The notes below the pieces were generated by a model. That model saw only the letters and a list, made by a program, of their open reading frames with translations, made no database searches and was not told where the DNA came from. Below, piece after piece: positions 18,669-26,982 of a stretch of DNA of 64,000 nt (positions within the stretch are counted from its first letter, which is position 1; every line of letters begins with the position of its first letter). The DNA is from CAINVV01 sp031432175 (GTDB taxonomy: Bacteria > Bacteroidota > Bacteroidia > Bacteroidales > Prolixibacteraceae). The stretch is taken from assembly GCA_964358545.1 (NCBI GenBank), contig CAYHQN010000003.1:1-64000 (forward strand). The letters are read 5' to 3'. A program made the position numbers and the translations under genes.

Positions 18669-19943
18669 TTATCGTTTTTTGTCAGAAAACATATTAAATG
18701 GTTTCTCCATTTTATCAATGCATCCAAAAGCCTGGATTTCAGCGTTCGGGTTTAAGATGGTCAATGGCTTATCCGACTTGTAATTGCGCATCCGGCAGCC
18801 AAACATGCTTATAGTGCATTTACCTTCGCCCCGAATAGTCATAAAATCCCATGATTCCCGAAGATTACTTATCGCCCCATTATCGCCCGAAAATGCTTCA
18901 ACATTAGATATTGCTGTATGCCCTTTACCTTCAATTAATATTGGATGAATTTTCTCTATGGACTCCCCGGTATTTGCAATTATCGATCCCTGTGCTATTT
19001 GCCAATTTCTGTTGAATGAATTATTTCCTAATTTGTGTATACCTATGGTCACGCAATCCAAATTAAAATTTGTAAGTTGCCCATAGGTATCACCTCCAAG
19101 ATAGATGCCTCCATATGCTCCAAAAGTGAATATATCCATCAATTGTGCATTATCTGTATGATCAATAGCATATGTGAATTTTTTCTTGGCAACCACGGCG
19201 TCAACTACTTGTTTGCTATATTGTCCATTTATAAATCGCTGAACTGCAGGATTAACATGACAATGAAGAATTCTCGGAATATCATAACAATAGTCGATTC
19301 TAATAAATTCACCACCTAAAGGATATCCATAGCAATGTTCAATCAACATCAACTCGCAAATAAACTGGGGAAAAGCCTTAAAATCCATTGCCAGGTACTC
19401 ACCATAAAAAGTTAAACATGATAGTGTCACTCCTTGTGTAGAACTAGTTTTCGAGACTTGAATAGTTGGTGGGTATACAATTATTTTATAAGAGTCTTCT
19501 ATGGTTTGTTCAGGATACCAGAACTGGATTCCTTTTATTTGCGTACCGGATTCGACAGTAATAAAAGGTAAATTTGTACCGCGAATAGCAAAAGCACTCC
19601 CGACAGGTTGTGGCTTATCCGGGTGTCTTGTCCCTCTTGGAACCGGACCGTGTACCACAACCAACGAAACGTTCTTTTTAAGAATAATACCGCTCGCGAC
19701 TTCATAAGGGTTTTCCACGGGTTCTACAAAAAGCGCCGCACCTCGTGGAGATGCCCAGTCTATTGCTTTTTGTAAGTTCACTCGATTTACTTCAGCCGAA
19801 TTCTCTGGTAAAACACCGAATTTTTGAATGCTTATTATAATAGTCTCATTGGTGCCTTCGATTCCGCTGGTAGCCTGGCAGATAAAAATCATACAAGCTA
19901 TTAGCATCACTTTTTGAACATAAATGAATAGTCTCTTTTTCAT
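18669..19943 (-). CDS. secreted right-handed beta-helix (pectate-lyase-like) protein
   Basis: 424 residues from the ATG at 19943; an in-frame start 33 bases upstream would only add a charged tail before the signal peptide (MKKRLFIYVQKVMLIACMIF). The region after it (FGVLPENSAEVNRVNLQKAIDWA) is the typical entry of pectate-lyase-superfamily 3 beta-helix proteins. It is followed by repeated short strands with Asn and Gly turns (for example LTNFNLDCVTIGIHKLGNNSF). I see no metal or catalytic cluster that would assign lyase activity. The gene sits between two GH-A-type enzymes in the PUL, so it may be a lyase, a hydrolase or a binding protein for the side chains of the glycan. Confidence 0.6.
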   Translation of the reverse strand: MKKRLFIYVQKVMLIACMIFICQATSGIEGTNETIIISIQKFGVLPENSAEVNRVNLQKAIDWASPRGAALFVEPVENPYEVASGIILKKNVSLVVVHGPVPRGTRHPDKPQPVGSAFAIRGTNLPFITVESGTQIKGIQFWYPEQTIEDSYKIIVYPPTIQVSKTSSTQGVTLSCLTFYGEYLAMDFKAFPQFICELMLIEHCYGYPLGGEFIRIDYCYDIPRILHCHVNPAVQRFINGQYSKQVVDAVVAKKKFTYAIDHTDNAQLMDIFTFGAYGGIYLGGDTYGQLTNFNLDCVTIGIHKLGNNSFNRNWQIAQGSIIANTGESIEKIHPILIEGKGHTAISNVEAFSGDNGAISNLRESWDFMTIRGEGKCTISMFGCRMRNYKSDKPLTILNPNAEIQAFGCIDKMEKPFNMFSDKKR

Positions 19944-20023
19944 GATTTTCTTTTTTTGATGATTGTATTTATACATATTTTAGCTCAAAAGTTATTTTTC
20001 AATTTACAATAACAGTCTGATTA

Positions 20024-21373
20024 TTAATTACTCGCTTCAATAGCATTTATTCTATTCAACCAATAACCCCAATGATCATCCACTATTTTAATGACTCTTT
20101 TGGGTGTCCAATCATCATTATAAAGGCTAAAATAATCCAGGCTATTATTATTTACATTTACGAATTCCCATCCAAAGCGTGTTCCTTGCTTGAGCGTATT
20201 ATTCAAAATGAGCTCAAGATATTGTTCACCATAATTATTAAAATCGCTGCCATTAAAAGTCATATGCTCCGTCACCGCCCAGTCTCTTTTGGTGTTGTGA
20301 ATTACCTTCCAAACCCGGTCGTAGGCTTTTTGATTGGGTGAATTGGTTGGAAAGTGCCAGGACCAGTTAACCTGAATAATGTTTGGGGAAGTTAAATGAG
20401 TAAGAAATTCGACAGGGTCACCATCCCGTCTAACCTGTTCATTTTCTCCGGCATCCAGATAATCTACTGCCACATAGGTATTTTCCCCTGCGACTTCCCT
20501 ATAGGCTGCCGCATCTTCATTAATCCATTTAGCCAGAAATTGAGCCCTGAATTTATTCCAGGTAAGGTTTGTAATAAACGACTCGGGTATCGGAAAAGAA
20601 TCAGGCATTTTAGACTCCGGATCTGTAATATTATTTTCCTTCCGCCAATTATCGTAAGCAACTTTAGCATTATTGCTGTAACACAAATTAATTGAACCCA
20701 TATATTGAGGTTCAGCCGTTGTTTCGAAGTACAAAATCTTTTTGGTATCAATACCTTTTGCCAGATTCTTTATGAAGTTATGGGCGGTTTCTCTGTACCC
20801 GGAATGGAAAATAGAAACAATGCTGGAACCAAAGCCATATTCAGTATCATTAACCTTATTCCCTTTATCATCTATCGCATAAGCATCGGGATATATGGCC
20901 CAAAAACCTGAAGGTATCTGACCTCCTCCGACAGAATAGGTTTCGACTGAAAGACAGGGATACATCCCCTTTTCATAAATTGCATTTATTAATTTATTTA
21001 GAGGAGCAAGCGATTTATCAGAAATACCATCTCCATTGGTATCAAAATGATGCCAATAACAATTTATCTCTATCGCATTATAGTATTTATTTCTAAATTT
21101 GTCAAGATCAGCAATTAGCTGATCAACCTGAGGAGCAGAAGAAAAGTCTCGCAGAGGTTTTGCAATTTTCAAAAACTTCCACACTCCACCAATATAAAAC
21201 TTTCCGTTTTTTATTTTCCATAGATTGTAATCAATAACTGGATTAGTTTCAACCTTAGGATTGGGAATCAAATCCATAGGGTCAGTTGGAGGTACATTTT
21301 CTTGTGAGCCGCCTTTACTACATCCATTCAATATAATAGCTATAAACATCAACAACACGAATCTGTATAACAT
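20024..21373 (-). CDS. clan GH-A-like lipoprotein glycosidase
   Basis: 449 residues. The N-terminus is a lipoprotein signal (LLMFIAIILNGCSKGG, lipid-modified Cys at 18). The barrel starts near 60 (GVWKFLKIAKP). YFETTAEPQYM (215-225) holds a plausible acid/base Glu221 followed by Pro-Gln, and WAVTEHMTF near 370 a plausible nucleophile Glu, the layout of retaining GH-A hydrolases. I cannot place it in a numbered family; beta-galactosidase-type (GH42) or GH5-like are candidates. The start codon lies directly downstream of an (AATT)n repeat that forms its leader. It lies between the second GxGYxYP gene and the beta-helix gene. Confidence 0.6.
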   Translation of the reverse strand: MLYRFVLLMFIAIILNGCSKGGSQENVPPTDPMDLIPNPKVETNPVIDYNLWKIKNGKFYIGGVWKFLKIAKPLRDFSSAPQVDQLIADLDKFRNKYYNAIEINCYWHHFDTNGDGISDKSLAPLNKLINAIYEKGMYPCLSVETYSVGGGQIPSGFWAIYPDAYAIDDKGNKVNDTEYGFGSSIVSIFHSGYRETAHNFIKNLAKGIDTKKILYFETTAEPQYMGSINLCYSNNAKVAYDNWRKENNITDPESKMPDSFPIPESFITNLTWNKFRAQFLAKWINEDAAAYREVAGENTYVAVDYLDAGENEQVRRDGDPVEFLTHLTSPNIIQVNWSWHFPTNSPNQKAYDRVWKVIHNTKRDWAVTEHMTFNGSDFNNYGEQYLELILNNTLKQGTRFGWEFVNVNNNSLDYFSLYNDDWTPKRVIKIVDDHWGYWLNRINAIEASN

Positions 21374-21378
21374 AAGAA

Positions 21379-21400
21379 TTTAATTAATTAATTAATTAAA
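21379..21400. repeat. (AATT)n short tandem repeat in a gene leader
   Basis: Five tandem AATT units lie between the stop of the second GxGYxYP gene (21425) and the ATG of the GH-A-like lipoprotein gene (21373). In the minus-strand mRNA the repeat sits a few bases before the start codon, where the ribosome binds. Bacteroidota leaders are normally AT-rich, so the composition alone is not surprising, but the regular repeat could change length by slippage. Confidence 0.85.
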
Positions 21401-21424
21401 TAAACAACAAACACTGGTCAATTT

Positions 21425-23191
21425 TTATTTCAGGTGGTTACCACCGGAGTAATACTCCTTAAACATCCTGAAGAAGTTGTATGGATCGACCACCTCTATG
21501 TTCAGTTCTGGTCGTTTCTTTTTAAGAAGTTCAATAATCTCTATCACCTGACCAGGATCTGTCCAGACAATCCTGAAGAAGTAGAAAGCAGGCTTGTCAG
21601 TTGATTTTGAAGGAATTGAACCAGACATTGCTTCTGATTCCTGATCTAGGGACTGAAAATTGCAGGCTGAATTGATCAGCTCCATTACCGGCATTCCTTG
21701 CCACACATGTGGTTTAGGAACTTTACCTCCTTTATTGTGATAATCCAAAACAATAGTGGCAAATCCATCAGGTGAGAATTTCGTGAAAGCATCCTTAACT
21801 TCAGCAGATGGTTCATCCCAATCAAGCACCATTGGCGACAAAGTCATATCAAGCTGTTTGTAGAACTTCTTGTTGTGTTCAATGAAAAGAGGAAGATTTT
21901 CTTTTTTAATTCGATTAGGATTCATATATCCCGCAGCACTTGCATCGGCGCCAAAATAGTCATTCTTTGATTGCGTCGAGTAAAAATATTCCATGATATC
22001 TGGATATGTCTCCACCAGGTTAGGGTTAATCCCCCAAAGAAGCGGGATAGTTCCTCTCAGTGTGTCACTCCAGTGTTTAGGCATGAATTCATAAAGTGGC
22101 GTAGACGAATCGTAGTCAGCCATAAGAATGCATATGTAAGTTTTATCCTCTAACTTCTGAACAGCCTTGGACCGATGCTGCTTAAAAGAAACAACTGGCG
22201 CCTGGCTATGTAATGATTGATTATAGCAACTGCTTGTAATAGTGTTTTGGTAGCAATTGTAGGGTGATATTAAATGTACCGTCTCCCACTCAGTTGGCAC
22301 GGGTTCGTGTGTACTCTTATAACCTGGTATATTGCTGTATTTTGAGAAAGAAAAAAATCCAGAGACTTCAGTCATCTGCTTTCCGGCAGTCTGTTTTAGT
22401 ACTTCCTCCAAAATCATTTTATATGTTTCAAGATCAGTACCCAGCTTTTGGCCAGGATCGTCTTTTGGCGCTTCATCGCCCCAGGGGGAAAGATCAAATA
22501 CAAATGAGCGGTTCTTTATGGCCCAATCCCTTGTAACAACATATCCGACATCACCATGTTCTCGGGTAGAATAGGAATCTTCATAAAGAAAGAGCCAATG
22601 TGCAGAACACAATTCTTTACTGAGATATTCGCGAATTGCCCAACGATACGCGTCATTTTTTTTACTCCCGGTTTCTCTTCCGGTAAACATCCCGCGCAGG
22701 TCTTTGATTACCTGAAGATTCCATTTCTTAAGATACTTTTCTGCAAACTCTGGACTGAGGACGATCCCATCTTCAATTCCGGCAATAGTATTCGCAACAT
22801 TCATCGAAGCCGGAACTGAAGGATCCCAAATAATAGCGCCTTTGACCTTACCATCAGCGAGAGCGAAGAGTGAATCAAGATCTGGTAGTGGCTTTATATC
22901 ACGTCCATTAAGCCATTTGCCTTCGGATGTAAGCAATTCCAGCCAATAAGCAGGTCTGCTATTGGTTTTAGATAGGATATACACTGTCGGAGTCTTCCTG
23001 TTAATGATTCCCTGAAGGCATGCAACCACCATTGCTTCATCATACGAATCGGCGGTCCCACTCTGCGAAAGCGTGTAAGTATAGAGTGGCGCAGCCCCTT
23101 TAGTATTTTTCTTATCAGCAACACCGCATGAAAAGGTGATTCCCAGGAGTACAACGAGTAATACGGGCAGTTTAAAAATGACTTTATTCAT
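21425..23191 (-). CDS. GxGYxYP-family putative glycoside hydrolase, copy 2
   Basis: 588 residues with a lipoprotein signal (LLVVLLGITFSCGVAD, Cys at 22). It shares with copy 1 the LQGIINRK block (59-66), the WDPSVPASMNVANTIAG block (122-138), FVFDLSPWGDE (230-240) and the family motif written SAAGYMNP (418-425). The first Gly of GxGYxYP is Ala here. It is shorter than copy 1, mainly in the middle. The reaction is not established for the family. It starts 131 bases after the sulfatase stop and precedes the GH-A-like lipoprotein gene by 51 bases, so it is part of the same transcription unit. Confidence 0.8.
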   Translation of the reverse strand: MNKVIFKLPVLLVVLLGITFSCGVADKKNTKGAAPLYTYTLSQSGTADSYDEAMVVACLQGIINRKTPTVYILSKTNSRPAYWLELLTSEGKWLNGRDIKPLPDLDSLFALADGKVKGAIIWDPSVPASMNVANTIAGIEDGIVLSPEFAEKYLKKWNLQVIKDLRGMFTGRETGSKKNDAYRWAIREYLSKELCSAHWLFLYEDSYSTREHGDVGYVVTRDWAIKNRSFVFDLSPWGDEAPKDDPGQKLGTDLETYKMILEEVLKQTAGKQMTEVSGFFSFSKYSNIPGYKSTHEPVPTEWETVHLISPYNCYQNTITSSCYNQSLHSQAPVVSFKQHRSKAVQKLEDKTYICILMADYDSSTPLYEFMPKHWSDTLRGTIPLLWGINPNLVETYPDIMEYFYSTQSKNDYFGADASAAGYMNPNRIKKENLPLFIEHNKKFYKQLDMTLSPMVLDWDEPSAEVKDAFTKFSPDGFATIVLDYHNKGGKVPKPHVWQGMPVMELINSACNFQSLDQESEAMSGSIPSKSTDKPAFYFFRIVWTDPGQVIEIIELLKKKRPELNIEVVDPYNFFRMFKEYYSGGNHLK

Positions 23192-23322
23192 CTTAATAGA
23201 TTTATATAATTGAATTAACTGATTTTATTATTCCAAAGTTTTATTATTGTTATCATATTTCTGCAATATCGAAAGCCAAATAACTTATCTGATTATTGTA
23301 AGGCTGCAACGTTTATTTCTCC

Positions 23323-24867
23323 TTAACGGGCCCAGGGTTTGTATTGTACTCCCTTCAATCGTGGAGTTTCTTTATCCCATTTAACTAATTTTTCCCTGAA
23401 CCCAGTGGCAAGAGTAGCAGAGTTGCCGGTTTTCGCCAGATTATTCAGCTCATACGGATCCGCCCGCAGATCATAAAACTGGTATCGATCATCCTCAATG
23501 GCCGTATCCTCGCTATTCATAAGCATCCCGTACATATGCGTCGGGGTTCGAATGCCCATCGCGCAGAAAGGGGTTTCAATAAAGGTAAAATCCTGCGCCA
23601 GACGTTCCTTCTGTCCACTCAGAACGGGAGCCAGGCTCTGCCCCTGGACACTACCGGGAATCGTTCCACCACACAAATCAAGCAATGTGGGCATGACATC
23701 GATCAAAGAGGCCACCTGGCTGTTATTCGTCCCCGGACGGATTTCTTCGGGCCAGCTGTATATCATTGGAATACAGATCGCCTCTTCATAAAGACGTTCT
23801 TTATTCCACACGTGATGACTGCCCAGCATATCACCATGATCTGAAGAGAACACGATAAGCGTATTATCTTCCAGTCCGTTATCTTTCAGTGATTTGAGGA
23901 TTTCTCCGACGGTATCGTCCGCCCAAGTCACCGCGCCATAGTATAATGCCGTCAGGTCTCTTAACGTGAAATCAGGCGACGCTTTTGCGGTTACCGGCTG
24001 ATAATCTTTATTATAAAATGTTTGCCACATATAGATATGGAACCATTGTTCATCACGCGCAAGCTCACCGTCTTTCCAGACATTTTCCCGTAACGGCACC
24101 TCTTTCGGATTATACATATGCGAATACCTGTAAGGGACATCAAGGATCGGCATATGCGGTGATATAATATTGTAGTAAAGAAAGAAGGGATCCTCTGAAT
24201 CTTTATTTAAAGATATAAATTCTTTCGCCTTAGTTATTTCATGATCTGTCGTAAACCCCGGTACAGGGTAAGTCTTGCCTTCATTTTTTGAAAAGCTGCC
24301 TTTGGTAAATATGCTGTCTGGTATCAGGCTTTCATCGAATCCCAAACGTGAAGGCCGTGTGTCGACGTGCCATTTTCCGATCAGGGCGGTTTTATAGCCG
24401 AGCTTTTTGAACTCTTCTGCTATCGTTGGATCTTTAAACTTCAACCGGTCATTACGGCCGAAAAGTCCATCGCCGGAGCTCATTTCATTGGTCCGGGAAC
24501 CAACGCATGTTCTGCTATACTGACCAGACATCAGGTTTGACCTTGCGGGAGTACATACAGGGCTGTTGGAAATACCCTGCTCAAAAAGAAAACCATTTTG
24601 CGCAAGCCGATCGATATTTGGGGTTTTAACAAACTTGTTCCCATAACAGCCAAGCGCAAAACTCCGGAGCTGGTCACAGAATATGATAATTACATTCGGT
24701 TTCTTTCCGGACACCGGCCTATTAGGAATTGCCGTCTGCTCTGCATTTGCCGACCCTAACAATCCCCCCATAATGATCCCAGTAGCACCAACACCCACAG
24801 ATTTCACGAAATCACGCCGGTTGATATTACTCCTTTTTGTTTTCTTCGATTTTTCCATAACGATCAT
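23323..24867 (-). CDS. S1-family (arylsulfatase-type) sulfatase, Tat-exported
   Basis: 514 residues. The N-terminus has a twin-arginine signal (NRRDFVKSVGVGATG). VIIIFCDQLR (59-68) supplies a metal-binding Asp. SPVCTPARS (102-110) is the sulfatase signature C-x-P-x-R, with Cys105 the site of formylglycine formation; this needs an anaerobic sulfatase-maturating enzyme encoded elsewhere. SSDHGDMLGSH later provides the second metal block. It removes sulfate esters from the glycan in the periplasm. Its ATG overlaps the TGA of the beta-mannosidase reading frame by the four bases ATGA, so the two genes were built as a coupled pair. It suggests that the target polysaccharide is sulfated. The exact S1 subfamily cannot be called by eye. 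Confidence 0.9.
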   Translation of the reverse strand: MIVMEKSKKTKRSNINRRDFVKSVGVGATGIIMGGLLGSANAEQTAIPNRPVSGKKPNVIIIFCDQLRSFALGCYGNKFVKTPNIDRLAQNGFLFEQGISNSPVCTPARSNLMSGQYSRTCVGSRTNEMSSGDGLFGRNDRLKFKDPTIAEEFKKLGYKTALIGKWHVDTRPSRLGFDESLIPDSIFTKGSFSKNEGKTYPVPGFTTDHEITKAKEFISLNKDSEDPFFLYYNIISPHMPILDVPYRYSHMYNPKEVPLRENVWKDGELARDEQWFHIYMWQTFYNKDYQPVTAKASPDFTLRDLTALYYGAVTWADDTVGEILKSLKDNGLEDNTLIVFSSDHGDMLGSHHVWNKERLYEEAICIPMIYSWPEEIRPGTNNSQVASLIDVMPTLLDLCGGTIPGSVQGQSLAPVLSGQKERLAQDFTFIETPFCAMGIRTPTHMYGMLMNSEDTAIEDDRYQFYDLRADPYELNNLAKTGNSATLATGFREKLVKWDKETPRLKGVQYKPWAR

Positions 24868-26958
24868 TTATTTGCTTTCCATATTTTGCTCAGTTCAATG
24901 GCAACCGGTTTCGGATTTCCTTCGAAATCCAGAATGGAAGTATTGACCATGCACGGAAAACTGTCGTGCCCCATCCAGATGATAAAACCTCCGCAGCGTG
25001 GAAAACGGTCTTTATTGGTTTTCAAGGCAATCGCAAGGCCTTCGGCCTGACGTTTCTGGCTCCAGTTGACATATTCTTCCAGCGAATTGGTTGGCTTTCC
25101 ATTGTGTTCGCGCAAAAAATCATCCCATTTCAACCCACCAGTTCACGTTCCGCCAAATTGGGTTTTCGATGCTGGCCGGAAGCGGACTAAATTCGCCACG
25201 GTATTTATTAATCATCTCAGCCGACATGGCTCCTGGAACTCCCACTTCAGAATGAAACAAGGCATCATCCTTCTGCCAGAAATCCTTCACGGCATTCATG
25301 GTTTTGTCGGTTGCGGTGAATGGAAGTTGCCACGGACCATGAACATCCCAGTTGTTACCACTGCCGAAGGTTTCAAGGGTTGCGTAAATGTTCGGACCCG
25401 AAGGGGTTCCCTCAACAAACCTTCGGCCTGGGTCAAGGAGATTCACCCATTGTTTCATTTCGGCAATCATGGCATGTTTATCGGTAATCGGCGCTGTATT
25501 TTCTTTGTTGTACAACTCGTTTCCACCACACCAAATTAAAAAACTGGCATGATGCTGAAACCGTTTCACATAGTTTTTCACGATTTGTGACATTCCGTAA
25601 ATTTCTTCAGCGCAATCGGGCGGAGTATTGTCAATCCCTGAAGAGCTCATCGGAAAATCCTGCCAAACCAGGATCCCCATTTCGTCGCACAGGTCGTATA
25701 GCCAGTCTTTCTCCGGAAAGCCTCCGCCCCAAACGCGAATGGTATTGACTCCAAGCTCTTTGTATTTTGCCAGGCGCATCCGGTAATCTTCTTCTTTTAA
25801 ATCGGCAAAATTTGGCCGGATGGGCGACCAGTTTACCCCCTGCAAAAATAGCGGTTGATTGTTGATGCTGCAAATCCAGGGATCAGCTTCGGCTTTTGCA
25901 CCAAGGCAAGGCAGCCACTGGATGTTTTTGAAACCAACCTGACGGGTTACCACCTGAACTGCCGTTCCAGCTTCATCGAGCAAAGAAACCTGGAGCCGGT
26001 ACAAAATTTGTTTTCCAATTCCGTTTGGCCACTAGCGTTTAATTTTTAGGTCTTTCCATATTTTTTGCTGAAGAAGTTCTTTGGCCGGAAGTTGTTCCGC
26101 AAAAACGGTTTTACCATCCTGGTCAGACAGTAAAATGTTCATCTTTCCATGAAGAATTGCACTTTTATTCAAATCGGCCTTGATTTTCAATTCACCTTTA
26201 TCGCTGGTTTTATCGGCATCGGTCAGGATTTGAAGGTTTTGTATTTCAGCCTGATCTTCTTTAAATAAACTGATGGTCACTTTTTCAAAAATCCCGATTT
26301 GAACGATCCGTGGAATCCAATCCCAACCATAGTTGAAGCGCGGTTTCCAGTCTTTGATCTTCGAAGTCCAGCCAATTTGGGCCAGGTTTTCGGGTTGGGT
26401 TTCAAACACAAAAGCAATCGTGTTGTTGGTGGCTTTTAGGTAAGGTTTAATGTTGAACGACCAGGGAACAAACGCATTGTTGAATTGCCCCACTTCTTTG
26501 CCGTTAATCATCAGGATTCCCCGGTAATCAAGGCCAGCGCAATCAAGATTGATATTCTCATTTTCTTTAGGAATCAAGCTGTCAGGTATCTTCGACACGA
26601 TAATCCAATGACGGTTTTCGACCCACTCGCAGGCAGTGTTGTTTACACCGATGTTCCAGTCAGGAATAATCCCGGCATTTTTCAAGGCCAATTGCACCGA
26701 GCCAGGCATGGTAAACGGGATATTCCTGAATTCGGCCCAACTTCCGGTAAATTGATTGAAGTCGAAATTCATCCGCCAGGAATTTGGCCGGTAACCCCAT
26801 AGTTTCCAATCGAGCGAAGACGCATTGAACGTTTTCACGTTCATCCGCTCCGATTTCATTTGGGAAAAGCCATCAATGGCACCAAACTGCAAAACTGCAA
26901 TCAGCATGATGATTAATAGCTTAGTATATTTCGATAGGCTCATGTTTTCGTATTTCAT
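24864..26958 (-). pseudogene. GH2 beta-mannosidase broken by an amber codon and a frameshift
   Basis: The intact product would be about 697 residues with a signal peptide near residues 10-32. It would contain an N-terminal sugar-binding beta domain (with the WKLWGY...W and FNYGWDW blocks), an Ig-like domain and the GH2 barrel. The barrel keeps LIWCGGNELY (acid/base Glu near 481) and LFHSEVG (nucleophile Glu near 571), as in beta-mannosidases. Two lesions interrupt it. A TAG at 26032-26034 replaces the codon before WPNG, where Trp (TGG) is expected. Around 25125-25140 an extra base in a GGG run moves the frame, leaving a TGA at 25120. All three pieces are otherwise well conserved, so the damage is recent or comes from sequencing errors. 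Confidence 0.85.
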
Positions 26959-26982
26959 TTTGCTATAATTTGAAACTAAATC

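Noticed and set aside
25066..25539. 157-codon plus-strand frame in the broken beta-mannosidase
   Set aside because: The minus strand carries the GH2 catalytic region there, so the plus frame is a shadow.
26032..26034. TAG read as a coded amino acid (pyrrolysine or suppressed amber)
   Set aside because: Other TAG codons act as normal stops (for example the sigma gene), no pyrrolysine genes are seen, and a simple TGG-to-TAG change explains the site.
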